Shown here one piece after another: positions 34,399 to 46,049 of a DNA stretch of 64,000 nt. The notes under the pieces were generated by a model that did no database searches, was not told where the DNA came from, and was given only the letters and a program-made list of their open reading frames with translations. The first letter of the stretch is position 1; each line of letters opens with the position of its first letter. Origin of the DNA: Hofstenia miamia (taxonomy: Eukaryota > Xenacoelomorpha > Acoela); the NCBI GenBank assembly GCA_004352715.1, contig SCFE01000007.1, forward strand, positions 1,649,377 to 1,713,376, in the 5' to 3' direction. The translations under genes and the position numbers were made by a program.

Positions 34399-35193
34399 TC
34401 ATAGAAAGTAGATAAAGAGGAGGTTCTGAAAATCAATGTTGACGCACTTGAAGCTGTCGATCGTTTTACCACTATTTAAAAACTGACACAAGTTATAGAT
34501 ATTAAAGTCATCATCGAAAAAGGTGTGTACAGTGCTGCGCCAATACAGACGACTCAAACTTTCCATCATTCTGGAGTCGTAGCCAATGATCATATTAATT
34601 TTGGGGTGACGGGAGGCATCTATGACAAATGGAATAATGTCTATAGAGCAATTCATGTCACGTCCATTGTATGTGTCGCAGAGCTGATCTTTCATCTTGT
34701 TGGATATATTGTCATGGATGATGGCTGTAGCTTTTCTCGTGGCAATGTAGTAAGGGTGAAGGGTTTCATCACCAACTTTTGATATTTTTCTTCTTCTTTC
34801 TTCTGTCTTCTGAGATCTCATGGTAGAAGTGGCAGTGGAAGAGGTCAAGGGGGCTATCAAGTCGCTCTTTTGGGGGGTATTTACAAGTTGTAAAGCACTA
34901 AAAGGTACTCTCGAATTATCATAAGTTTTTAAAGTAGGGGTGGCCAGCTCCTCTTGCGCACGTGGGGAAACATGTCTCTCCACATAGGGGTGAGATGTGG
35001 AGGGCGTCGTGGGAAATGCTGTCTGCTCTCTGAGTCGTGGAGCAATGTGTTGCCCACATGGAATCAGACTCTCCTCAGCACCATCCTGACGTCCTCTTTT
35101 CCTTGCGCACACCTCAGCAAGTGGAGATATGTGTCTCTCACGCCTAGATGAGGCATCTTGGTCAAGTCTGCTACCTTCTATCCTCCTTCTCAC
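34399..35193 (-). pseudogene. Element 1 downstream ORF2, uncharacterised
   Basis: Open for 264 codons after the integrase region. The N-terminal third is Arg/Ser/Pro-rich with three RHxSP repeats (for example RHISPLAE, RHVSPRAQE). The C-terminal half is globular, with KISKVGDETLHPYYIATRKA and STVHTFFDDDF, and ends NIDFQNLLFIYFL. Element 2 has the same order at 56155-56733 (SKVGDKVLHLYFIAT, STVHTMFEKDF, NIDFENLLIIYFL), so the region was conserved as protein. No known domain recognised. Confidence 0.55.
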
Positions 35194-35897
35194 TCAAAGG
35201 CGGACTGGTGGAGCTGGCGACTCTCGTTTGTGATTTGATTTGTTCATTCCTAAATGGAGATATAAGATTTAAATCCCAAATGCTGGGATCATAAGCGTGA
35301 GTAGTTCTCGCCCTTCTCTGGGGGAGCATATGTGTTTCTAAGGTATCAGAATTAATATTATCACAACTGTACTCAGTTTCGGAAAATTCATCCTCTGAAA
35401 AATTAGTTAAATTATCATATTTTTCATATACATCGACACCATTGTCTACTAACGTGAATTCGTTATTATCATCTATTATCACATGCTCTATATCCTTTAT
35501 AGCTAGTTTGAGCCTTTGAAAATGTACCGTTTTACCATTGTTTAAAGTATAGGTGTTATGATCGGGAACTTTTTCTGCAGTTATGCTGCTTAAAGGAATT
35601 GTGCGGGCAAACTTGGTGAAGTGGTCTACATGATTACTATCCATTGTAACCTTGGGGTGTTTAGCAAATGACTCTGTTGCCGCATTTATGCGGCTCACTG
35701 TATATCTTTTTATTAAAGGTTTTCTTTTGTCTTATACTAGACTGAGTAATGTTATGACAGATTGTTGAGTAAATTTTTCGCATGTCATTAATTAGTCTAT
35801 TCACATAGCTCTCCACATTGTTGTCAGCATATTTTGGGAACATCATTGCCAAAGACGTAGTGGCCTTGTGACCAAACATGGCTTTGAAGGGGCTCAC
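35171..35897 (-). pseudogene. Element 1 integrase C-terminal region and acidic tail
   Basis: First piece (35897-35661): SPFKAMFGHKATTSLAMMFP, the usual segment after the gypsy integrase core. A deletion or rearrangement follows: the second piece (35698-35171) begins with a stretch that repeats part of the integrase core (HFTKFARTIPLSS), then continues into VHFQRLKLAIKDIEHVIID and an acidic tail also present in element 2 (55741-56030). Confidence 0.6.
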
Positions 35898-36020
35898 TCC
35901 AGTGGTTGTATGAACTGATGTGTTATAAAAATACTCAACGCATTCTACAATTTGCCTCCATTGTTTTCCTGCAGCTTGGGATAATGCTACCTAAATTAAT
36001 TTTATAAGGGTTCGGTTTAA

Positions 36021-36550
36021 TCATTCCACCAATCCATTTGCTTGGTGATGGTAAGTGGTGGTCAGTTCGTGAATGACTTCTAGTTCTTTCAGTAAAGCAC
36101 GTAAAAGATTACTTTCAAATTGACCTCTATCAGAAACTAATTTGCGCATGGGTCCATATTTTAAGATCCATTCTTTAATTATTTTGTCGGCAACTTTTTC
36201 TGCAGTTGTGCTGCTTAAAGGAATTATGCGGGCAAACTTGGTGAAGTGGTCTACCATCATGAGTAGATACTGAAAACCCTTGTCGTCTTTTGATAATTGT
36301 TCAAGATCAACATGCACTAATTCATTAGGGCTCTCTGCAGACCATGATTCCATTTCAGCTCTTTGTTGAGGAAAGTGATGGATGTTGTTGAGTAAACATT
36401 TTTCGCATTTATCAATGACATCTGTTACAGTAGCTTGTATTCCAGTGGTGACGTATCTGGAGTTAAAGGTTTTCTCAGTCTGGAGGATGCCTAGGTGACC
36501 TCTCTCATGAACTCTACGTACAAGATCCCTTTTAAAATACTCAGGGATAG
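36021..36550 (-). pseudogene. Element 1 integrase: zinc-binding domain and catalytic core
   Basis: The N-terminal HHCC-type domain is visible near 36540-36385 (HERGHLG, then CEKCLLN). The core follows with HVDLEQLSK (first Asp), VSDRGQF (second Asp) and HHQANGLVE (the catalytic Glu), then a TGA stop. A stop also precedes the LAIPEYFKR segment. In retrotransposons this enzyme joins cDNA to the host chromosome. Confidence 0.8.
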
Positions 36551-36554
36551 CAAG

Positions 36555-37430
36555 TCAATTGTTGTGTTTACTCCTAGTGTACAATAACCCATTATCATTT
36601 ACATGCCAGTTGTAATGATGGAAATAACGATTTACTTCCAGAGACGTGGGGAAGTATGGATCCTTCATCCTTTTCATTATTTGGTCCAATATCCAGTCAT
36701 GGTGTTGATAGCAAACTATTTCTTCTTCAGAAATTTCCTCTCTCATGAGGATGGCAAGAATGGGTTTTCCGTTTCTATCAGCATTGATCTTGGGTATCAG
36801 TTGATACTCAGTGTGGGGGATGAATGAAAAAGGAACCTTTTCCCCATTTGGTTTCTTGAGATCTTGCTCATAACTCGGCAATGCAGTCCAATAATCAGTG
36901 TTCAGGTGGAATCTGCCCAGGTGATGTTTGATCATGAATGAAAAATCATTTAAGTACTCTATCCAGTGGGTAACTATGTTTGATTTGTCGCTGCTAAATT
37001 TTTTCAGCCAAGCAAGAGCGCTGTTGTTGGTTCTCACAGTGAACTTATGGCCAAGTATGAAATAGCGAAATTTCTTCAGTGATTAAACTAAAGCAAGCAT
37101 CTCACACTTAGTCGTGCCATAGTTTTTCTCTGAAGCCCTGAGTTTTCGACTAAAATACTGGACAGGACTCTCGACTCAGTTGATGTCCTGGCTCAAGATC
37201 CCACTAATGGCAACAGTACTTGCATCACAATCAATTATAAAATCCTTAGAGTAGTCAGGAGTATTCAAAGATGGTATCTTTTTGAGTTCACTTTTGATGC
37301 CATCAAGAGCCTCTTGCTCCTGCCACGTCCACTTGAAATCTACAGACTTTTTTAATAAATTTGAGATAGTTTTTGTTTTCTCAGCAAGGTCTGGGATAAA
37401 CATTCCATAGTAATTAAGGAAGCCCATCAA
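36555..37430 (-). pseudogene. Element 1 RNase H and connection region
   Basis: After RT the frame reads MGFLNYYGMFIPDL, FKWTWQEQEALDGIK and FIIDCDASTVAISGILSQD (RNase H start with its D-x-S), then TNNSALAWLKKF and HHLGRFHLNTDYWTALP. The last replaces the usual N-x-x-ADALSR. Several TGA and one TAA interrupt it. Confidence 0.75.
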
Positions 37431-37523
37431 TCACTGCACATCTCAGCAGCTTCGTGGCATTTCAATCTTTTCCAGGAAATCTTTAGCATTGTTCTTTATA
37501 GAGATCTTGCCTGGTTCAATGAC

Positions 37524-38402
37524 TCAGCCAAGAAAAATTACTTTCATTTGGGCTAATGAGCACTTTGTTCTGTTAACTTTCAATCCTGCCTTCTGCAATA
37601 GATCCAAGGTCCGACCAAGTTTAGTTAGATGTTCTTCAAAAGTATTGCTCACAACCAAGATGTCGTCTATGTAAGCTAATATGCCTGGTTCAAGGAGGTT
37701 GGCATCATCTTTGAGAACCTTAGTTACATAGCACTGGAAAGTAGCTGGCTCATTACATAGGCCAAAGGCCATATACTTCCACTCGTACAACCCATAAGGG
37801 GTGATGAAGGCTGTTTTAGGGATGTTGGAAGGGCGCATCAGTACCTGCCAGTAAGCTTTGCACAAGTTGAGGCATGAAAAGAATTTATATTTGCTGGCAT
37901 CATAGAGGAGGTCTTCGATCCTTGGTAATGGATACGCATCCTTAATTGTTATGTCATTAAGCTTTCTGAAGTTGATGCACAGCTGATACTTCTCGCCTTG
38001 TTGGATGAACATGGTAGGAGCAGTGTAGGAGCTATTGCTTCCCTGTATGATGCCACTTTCAATTAAATCACTAAGGATTTTTTCATACTCTGGTTTCAAA
38101 TTTTCTGGAACATGGTGTACTGGTAACCTGATTGGTCTATCATTCTTCAATTCAATAGCATGTTCCTCGCCTATCGCCTGGCCAACGCTAATTCTCCCGT
38201 AATTAAACACGTCATGCTTACTATGAAGTAAAGAAACTAACAACTTTCTCTCTCTCTGGTTGAGATGAGGATGGGAATTCTCGGTAACTGTCGGTACTTT
38301 AATTGAACTTACAGGCTCTCCCAGATCATGCACTGTGGTACATATCAGTAGACAGGTGACAGGGATGTTTTCAACTCTGACTGGCACTCCTACTAACTGC
38401 AA
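37524..38402 (-). pseudogene. Element 1 reverse transcriptase
   Basis: Open for 292 codons. Visible motifs in order: LPRIEDLLYDASKYKFFSCL, AYWQV, KTAFITPYGLYEWKYMAFGL, NEPATFQ, the catalytic YIDD box in GILAYIDDILV, and TKCSLAQMKVIFLG, where a TGA ends the frame. All catalytic aspartates of the YxDD box are intact. Typical Gypsy RT. Confidence 0.88.
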
Positions 38403-38716
38403 TTGAGAAACTCCAATCTTGATGGGAGAAGTTGCTCCATTTAGAACAGTAACATATGTTTTCCTTTTATCACTCTACATAAGTCTGGTGAAAAAGAGAT
38501 TCCACACACATACTTGCCTCTCTGTCCCGAAATCATTATGTCCCCATTAACATCATCCTCAGAGGCTATGGCAACTCAAGTCCAATGCTTGGGTTTGATT
38601 GATATAGGTTCTTCCAGATTAAATATGACTTCTCTTTCAGGAATAGTGGCCAATTAAGTAGCTTCCTGGTCTTTAATAGAAATTGTGTTATTTTTGAAAT
38701 TGATCATACAAGAGTT

Positions 38717-38991
38717 TCATTCCAGAAAATCATTTCCCAGGATGAGATCATACGGGAGGCGATGATTTGACGTGTTGATTATCAAAAGGTCTACTTCAAA
38801 TGGTTCCCATGAATTTTTATCAAAGCATCCTTTAACTTCCCTTTTAGAGAAAGAGGGTTTCCTGAAGCTTTGATGAGCTTCACACCAGAGGGATCCCAAG
38901 GATTTAAACATAACTCCCTACAGCACTCATCACTGATTATAGAAGCTGCAGCTCCAGTGTCCACCATGGCGTTAAAGATATTGCCATTCAT
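38717..38991 (-). pseudogene. Element 1 aspartic protease
   Basis: Two overlapping frames: FNAMVDTGAAASIISDECC with the active-site D-T-G-A, then after a one-base shift LPYDLILGNDFLE, the closing hydrophobic-Gly motif of retropepsins. The 300 bp between it and RT (38402-38717) also aligns with element 2 but has stops. Confidence 0.75.
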
Positions 38992-39187
38992 CTTGATGGT
39001 ATTAGATTCTTCCTTATTAACTGAGTGATTACTAAAAGTTTTTGTGCGCGTTTTATGGGAGGCAGCGCTCCAATTAATTTAAATCCGAAGATGTAGTTGG
39101 ATGGTCAGGTTCCAAGTCGACAAGGTTGTCAACACACAATGACTCAGTAGTTGGCTGCTCTTCAATAATGAAACCTTCTCTGTCTGC

Positions 39188-40820
39188 TTAAAGCTGCACT
39201 TTAGCCTTGCACTGGGATTTAAGATGTCCTTTTTCCCCGCAAGTGAAACATCTCACCAGTGATAAATCAAATACTTTCTTTGCAACTGCAGGCCTCCTTG
39301 GCTCAAAGTTCTTTGTACTGGACACACCCGTCAAACTAGTTATATCGTTGTTGATTCTTTGAGAATTCTGGAGCATGTAGACTACACTGATGGCCTTCCT
39401 GATAATCTTGTGGAGGCTATCCTCAGGGTCCATCAAACTTCCAAGTGATTTCTGATCAATGAAGGAAAACCTTGGCAGATGTATGAAAATAGATCGTGTT
39501 GCAAATACTCTCTGGAGAGACTACTCAAATAAAACAAGTGCTTGACCTGTGTTATATAATTCCAAATGTCGTCACCAAATTTGAAGGACATGTCACATAA
39601 TAGTGTCTTGTACTGATGTTTAATGTGGGGTGCTTGGTAATGATCCTCAAAGAAGCCAACCAACAGCTGGTAGTCAGTTTTGATGTTACAATCAAGCATC
39701 ATGTATTGATTGTACGCCAATCTGCTAAGATATAAGGGGAACTGCGAGATGGCTGACTCTTGTGAATTTTTGTGTTGTTTCATTGTTAACTTAAACAAGA
39801 AAAACCATTCATTGAAAGACTGTGACATGGAGTCAATTTGCCCATGAATTTGGGAAGAACAGAGTGTTTGCTATATAGTTGTATCTGTCCATTGGACTTG
39901 TGAGGAAGCTGGTCATTTGTGCTGGCTTTTCCAGTAAGTGGACTAGTATCACTCACATGTTCCTTCAATGCGGGAACTACAACAGTGCTCACCAGATCAG
40001 GCAATGACTGTACGTACCCTGTTTGAGGGGTGGCTCTTTTGGTTAATGTAGATACTTGCGTGAGAGCCGACTGAGCAAAAGTAAGTTGACTATGTGAAGG
40101 ACTAGTGGAACATGGTACAGAAGAGGACTCTCTGAACAAAGGGACAGCTGGAAGGGGTTGGCTTACGCCCACTAACTGAACCACTCAACAGTTGATCCTC
40201 TCAGCTAATTCATCCAATGCTTCATTAAGTGCAGCATGGGTAACATATTCATCATTTCTCTGAGACAATGCCTCCTCTTGGCGATGCGAGTTGTTGACAG
40301 CACCCTTCAACTCATGTATTTGCAATTCCAGAGCAATAGTTGACTCCAACATCTCTCATTCCATGCATTGATAAGCCACATGTTGGGTGTTGATTTCAGC
40401 CTGAAGAGACTCCACTTGGTGTTTGCTTTCCATCCTCAGAGCTACCTGTTGGGATAATGCCTCTTTCAAATGATAGATTTCTGCAAAGCACACATCAATC
40501 TGGGGCGTTGATTGATCATTACCACTAATGTAACTGCAAGGACGCATGGGAATTGGAGGAGCATTCTGAGAGTTTAGAACATGTTGCATATTTTGATGAT
40601 ATGATGGGCTCATTGCACTTGCATTGCTGTACAGGATGGTAGAGGCATTCTGATCCATCCTTTGGGTGATCAGAGTGGGAGAAGAAGGTTGGGAAAAATT
40701 AAGTAATGATCCAATGGTGCAAGGGGTAACGTCCTGGTTACCAATGCCTGCACAGGGGACACTCTGAATTGGAGAACTCCCAAAAGTAGGAGAGTAAATA
40801 ACAGTACCACTAGAATCCAT
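39188..40820 (-). pseudogene. Element 1 gag region
   Basis: Starts at ATG 40820. The N-terminal part is Ser/Pro/Gln-rich with a coiled-coil-like stretch (EIYHLKEALSQQVALRMESK), and a Ser/Thr/Pro linker follows (40184-39786). The capsid-like domain has NEWFFLFKLTMKQ and FEDHYQAPHIKHQYK (39828-39433). A CCHC zinc knuckle CFTCGEKGHLKSQC lies near 39245-39200. Frames shift at least twice. Gag packages the element RNA. Confidence 0.75.
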
Positions 40821-41226
40821 TATAACTTAGAGAGTAACACAATAATTTCCAAAACTGACAGTGGGGAGCACTTCCACACACACAAAAGCAAAAAGCTACT
40901 TAAGGAGGTAACAATAACTAACAGACTGAATTGGGAAAAATGAACACAGCAGTATTTCGTAATAAATCCAACGTATTAAAGCACTAGTAAAAGTAAAACA
41001 AACAAGAAATTTAACAATTGACATCAGCCAAATAAGACACACTAAAGGCTTCATCACCATCCTTCAAGGGTGAGGAAGTTAATGAATACATCAATAGGTA
41101 ACTTTCTCTGAAGTCTCACAGTGATCAGGGGAAACAACTATCCCAGCTGATACGCACCAAAACAAAAAACCAACTAACAACCAAACCATCGAAAGAAAAC
41201 AACAAGATTAAAAAGTTATCACATCA

Positions 41227-41246
41227 GCGTCCTGTCACAGTCGCCA
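41227..41246 (-). promoter_or_regulatory. Primer-binding site of element 1
   Basis: TGGCGACTGTGACAGGACGC follows the 5' LTR without a gap. The TGG start is complementary to a tRNA CCA end. The priming tRNA is not certain; an arginine tRNA is possible. Confidence 0.75.
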
Positions 41247-42169
41247 TGTAGAATTGTGGGCTGGTAGGGAAACTTAACTAGAAACTTAATTGACTCTGCA
41301 GAAGGTTTAAATAGCGTTTACAGTACAGCCATGATTCTGAGAAACAGAATAACATAGAACTTATAACTTATAGATGTAACATTGGTAATTCATCCAAGTA
41401 ACAAAACTACTTTAGGTAAGATCACAGATGACCAATTCCTATGGCTTCCAGCTGAAGCAGAGCATCCAAAAGTAAAGTGCTTAACATATTGACTGGTGCT
41501 ACCCTATTTGTCTCACTTTTTAATTTCTATCTCACTTCAGAAAATACAAACTCTCATTTTCATTGTTATCTCTCAGCTCACTATTAAATAATCTGTAATT
41601 GCCAGATATTTGTGCTAGCCAACAGCATGGTATCATCACAGTGTTAGGTTTTATAATTGCATTTACATGTTGAACTACAAAAGAGAGATTTATTATTTCC
41701 TTATACATAACCATATACGTAACTTAATGGGTCCACAATTCAGACTGGGTAATCAACAGACCCCCAGAAGCAACTTGTTGCCCCATGCTGGTGAAAGCAC
41801 TCCCAAATTGCTGATCTTAAGCAATAAGTTTCATAAAGATAATAAATAAATAGAAAATACAACAGTAAAGATGGTAGTTGAGAGTAGACAAAATCTATTA
41901 AGCTATATCTACAGTTCTCTCAGGTTTTATACACAAATGTTTAACTATTCTGCGCTTTTGTTTACAAATCAGATGTCAACTTAGTTTAACATTATCAATT
42001 TCTTTTCCATTGCAAAATTCAATTTAAGCAATAATATGCACCATCAAGGAGACATCAAATTAGCAATAGCAACCTGAGATCAAAAATAAATACTGACGTC
42101 ATAGTGACGTAGAAATACAGAATAAATTTTAAAGAATAAAATCAACAAAAGTCCCTGAGTGACTCTACA
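41247..42169 (-). repeat. 5' LTR of element 1
   Basis: 923 bp, TGTAGAGTC...TTCTACA on the minus strand, paired with 30185-31300. Confidence 0.95.
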
Positions 42170-42175
42170 ACTTAT
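42170..42175. repeat. Target-site duplication ACTTAT (right)
   Basis: Identical to 30179-30184. Confidence 0.85.
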
Positions 42176-43242
42176 GACACAGGCAAGTTCAAAAAAAACA
42201 AGTAAGGGAAAAGGACCAGAAAGGTGGTTGATACAAACCTCTTAATTCTTAGATATAAATTAACCTAAATTATCCCTCTTACTGTTTCTGCTTGGAAATA
42301 AAGTAGTTTACTCTTATCTAGTTTTAAGAAAACAATTACTTGGTATTTTTGCTCATTTTCAGTTACAGAATTCTGTCCTATATATTGTTATCTGATATCT
42401 GTATTTTCATTTGATGATGAAGTTCTGCTAAAATATTTCAACAATCACAACTCTGTGATGGATAGTATTTCTGCTTCCTCTTCTTCTGCAGCAACAATTT
42501 TGTGAAAGATGTTGCTACAGAATATAAGTGATGAAACCTAAATAACTAGTTTTCAAATACCATAAGCAAGCAAGTCTAGAATTCAGCCACAATAATCCTA
42601 AAGTTAACAATCTTATTGTATACATATCAGTAATAAAATTATTTCTTCACTTATTATACATTAAATAGAACAGAGAAACATGAACACATACCCAAGCCAA
42701 CAACTCTGCTCAAACTCTAAAATAGTAAGTGGAAGCCATTATATGGTGGTGAGTGCTACAGTTCACTCAAACTTGCAGTTCTCATGGAAGGACCACCACA
42801 GTCTGAATTTTTCAATTTTTGAAACAGTTTATGTTGATTAATTAACTTATTCTTGCACCCAGTACTTGGTTCTACCATACATTGAATTAACAATATTCTG
42901 AAATTCAAATCTCTTAAGTTGCCTTGAATTTGCAATAAATGTTTGTCAGATTGATTACCATACTTCAAATTTACAGCTTTCAAATTATTTGTATTGTAAG
43001 AGTTACTTGGAAATCATCACAAGTCTACTTGAACCTAAAACTCTGTTATTAAATAAATCAATACAATGGCAATAATGAGTAGTTTTCATTGATTGTTAAC
43101 ATATATTAATCACCTGTATTCCTTGTTGACCATCAAACCCTTATTAATTGACTTAATTTTCAAGTCATTATTGAATCATAAAACCATTTTTTGGTAACTG
43201 CTACACTCCTTGTTAGGCAAAATTATACTATACAGAAAACCA
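42176..43242. repeat. Unclassified repeat sequence, shared with 60.9-61.4 kb
   Basis: Short blocks such as aaccaccacagtct-like, tttttggtaactgct/ttatttggtaaccact and ctgtgatgg recur in the same order near 60950-61400. The series resumes at 45422 after the TIR element. No coding capacity recognised. Confidence 0.4.
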
Positions 43243-44055
43243 GGTCTGTCTCATTTCCCCCAAACTCATTTCCCCCAATTCTGATGTCACAAAATATTAA
43301 ATACCATTAGAGACACAATTTCAATGAAATTGTAATTATATATTTGAATAAATATATATATTTCTTTAAACTTTATTTTGATTAGTTTTCTATGTAGTTT
43401 AGATCACTGAAATAGGGAATTACAAGTAAATATATATAAATATGTTCTATAATTATAAATGTTGAAGTTTGCCACTTGCATTTAGTAAACATTTAGCAGT
43501 CCAATGAAAATCTGTTTAGATTTAAAATAGAATTTAATTATGTTCATTATTTTTGTAGTTTGTACTTTATTGTAATAGGTAATAATTTTTCCATGTTCAT
43601 TTGTTATTTGTTTGCAAATTTTTTATTATGTATCTGATGCATTTCCCAATCAGCTAGTATTCATTGTTTGTGCTGGCAGACTATTCTATTCCTTTTAGTA
43701 GTAATCATTGTTTTTAACTTTGAAAATGTTGAATGTAATTTTTTTATTATGTATTTTACAAGAATGTAGAATTAGCCTGGCAACAATGAGTGGGAGTCAG
43801 CTCTCACATGACACCCCTGCATTAAAAGCAGTTAATACTTGAGTATATTACTTGAGGGGGACCAGGAATCTGGAAAAATCATAACAATGCATCACATTGC
43901 TTTGCTATTTACAAATACAATAGAGAAATTTTATCATCCAGGTTGTTAAACAAATCACTAATGTTTTTAATTATTATTTGATACTGATATGCATGCAAGT
44001 ATATTATTCCAAATTTTTGTTTACAAATATAAAGGAGAGGAGCATTTCAAAAAAC

Positions 44056-44124
44056 AGATCCTACAGGAATTAAACCTGTAATTTCCATATTACAAATGGT
44101 TGTGTTGTCTTACACTATGAATCT
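44056..44124 (-). tRNA. Mitochondrial-type tRNA-like cloverleaf inside TIR element A
   Basis: The 69 nt on the minus strand fold as: acceptor AGATTCA/AGGATCT (one mismatch, one G-T), D arm GTGT-AAGACA-ACAC, anticodon arm ACCAT-TTGTAAT-ATGGA, T arm ACAGG-TTTAATT-CCTGT. The loop would give anticodon GTA (Tyr) after T33. It lacks the nuclear A and B boxes, so it resembles an animal mitochondrial tRNA; probably a captured or relic sequence, not an expressed gene. Confidence 0.45.
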
Positions 44125-44305
44125 GTAAAATCCTTTATAGAAATAGATAAGCTACCTGAAATTATTCCAAAGCAAATATTACACAAAACAAATTAGCTTT
44201 ATATATTAGCTATGAATTATGAAAGTACACAGCACAAGGCATGCTAACACAAATCTTTATTCATCAGGTTAGATCTAAACAGTGTCAGGGGTAAAATATA
44301 CATAC

Positions 44306-45186
44306 TGTAGAATTGCAGGGTGTGTCTAGCAGCTCAAATGGTACAAAGGTTGCAGAAGATTACCATTGCTGAGAGCAACCCATGCTCTAACAAAACAAAT
44401 GAAGATTGGTAGTTTGCCAATTTCATTGTAGAAAAAAATAATACCAAGACATCAGTTAAAGTAGCAACCAATTCACACAGCATCTTGCCAAAGCCAAGTC
44501 ATTAGAATCCATCTGTACAATCCAAGGTGCTAATCATGTGTCTCAAGTTGTAATTTCTAGCTCAATAAAACCAATTTATCTCAGTGTTTATCTTCTCAGC
44601 TCATGTAATAAAGATATTAAATAATGTGTAATTACCATGTATTTATGTACGCCAACAGCATAGTATATTCGCATTGTGTGATAGTTTGTGAATGTTTGAT
44701 CAATAGATGTAGTAGTTCATTTATTGCCTATGCCTATACATAGCCACAATATGGGCTCACATCTGTCATGGAGCAAGTTATTGCCCCAGGCACAGCGGAA
44801 TTCCTCCCACATTAATGCCAGATCTTACAATTGCATTATTATAAAATTCACACCAAAGCTAAAAAGGTTAGGTATTGACAAGATAATAAAAGAGCAAATG
44901 TTATCCAGTGAGAATGAAATTTATTTGATGTTTGATTACATTGAGTTCCCTATTTATTACAAGAAAAGGTAAATATTTACCATTTTACAAAAGTTAGCTT
45001 GTTTCCCTTGCAAATTAACTGAGCAATTACATGTAATCAATAGCTTGAGGGGACAATTACTAAATTTGAAACCTAAGTTTGAAAAGATCACAAACTAATA
45101 TAATCACCAAATTAAATAGCACCAAATTAATAGGAGAGTGCCTAAAATTGAATAAAAATAAAACAAAGGCCCCAAGTGACTCTACA
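44306..45186 (-). repeat. Solo LTR of the element 1/2 superfamily
   Basis: 881 bp with the same ends (tgtagaattg... left, ...gtgactctaca right) and internal similarity to the LTRs of elements 1 and 2. The flanks catac and gtatg are inverted rather than direct, so there is no clear target duplication. Confidence 0.75.
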
Positions 45187-45421
45187 GTATGTAGACAGTC
45201 AATGATTATAATTATAGCACATATTTACAATTATTTACTTGTAATTCCATATTTCAGTAATCTTAATTACATAAAAAACTAATCAAAATAAAGTTTAAAG
45301 AAATATATATATTTATTCAAATATATAATTACAATTTCATTGAAATTGTGTCTCTAACAGTATTTAATATTTTGTGACGTCAGACTTGGGGGAAATGAGT
45401 TTGGGGGAAGTAAGACAGACC

Positions 45422-46049
45422 ACAGCAAACCCAGCATTTTATTTGAATAGGCAATCTTCCTGATAGATTAAAGGGCATTACTTTTGAAAATTGAGTTTTG
45501 ATGTAACTCTAATAACTTTGTAACTCATCATTGAAAGCAATTGCAAAAAACAGTTCCACACATAGTGACAGAGACACAATCTATTCAGTTTTGTAGATGT
45601 TTACATGAAATATACTCTTAGTGGGAGAAACAAAAAAAATTAGAAGAAAATAATGTGAAAATGATGAACATGGCAACCATGTTAAATGTAAATGTCCAAT
45701 CTTCCAAATTCAATGCTACTTACAACTAATTAAATTGTTGAGGGTGCAAGCTACCCATTTGCCAACAACCAAATTATAAAACAAGTTAGTAACACTTGAA
45801 ATTTAAAGAGAAAAAACCTGATTTGTGAATTTAGCAAGGCAACAAAAATTTGTGACATAGACTCATTGAGACAAACCAAGAAAGGAAAGGTACTTGACAA
45901 TCAATTCATAGAAAACTCATATTTTAACTTATATTAATTAAGTGCCTTTTTCCACTTGAAGCAAAATAGTTCACTTTTAACTACTTTAGAAATTACTTAT
46001 TTGGTATTCACTTGTTAATGCTCATTTATACTTTTATTAGTGTTTGCAA
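45422..46049. repeat. Continuation of the unclassified repeat
   Basis: The segment around gttttgatgtaactctaataa at 45485-45515 resembles gtttgatgtaactctagtaaa at 61479-61499. No gene. Confidence 0.35.

Larger units (their letters stand above)
30185..42169 (-). mobile_element. Ty3/Gypsy-type LTR retrotransposon, element 1, nearly full length
   Basis: Complete architecture on the minus strand: 5' LTR 42169-41247, primer-binding site 41246-41227, gag, protease, RT, RNase H, integrase, two further coding regions, polypurine tract and 3' LTR 31300-30185. The LTRs start TGTAGAGTCACTC and end CACAATTCTACA (TG...CA). A perfect 6-bp target duplication ACTTAT flanks it (30179-30184, 42170-42175). The pol order RT, RNase H, integrase fixes the Gypsy type. 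At about 12 kb it is long because some 4.5 kb of coding sequence follows integrase. Stops interrupt each coding region, so this copy looks inactive despite well-preserved LTRs. Confidence 0.93.
43243..45421. mobile_element. Long-TIR DNA element, copy A, split by a solo LTR
   Basis: Terminal inverted repeats of about 200 bp begin GGTCTGTCTCATTTCCCCC on the left and GGTCTGTCTTACTTCCCCC on the right (reverse complement). Outside them are acagaaaacc and acagcaaacc, a possible 10-bp target duplication with one mismatch, which would suit a Mutator-type element. Without the LTR at 44306-45186 the copy is about 1.3 kb, the same as copy B. No transposase. Confidence 0.7.

Noticed and set aside
31486-35193. 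Envelope-like gene in the gypsy element
   Set aside because: No signal peptide, furin-type site or membrane anchor can be seen in ORF2 or ORF3.
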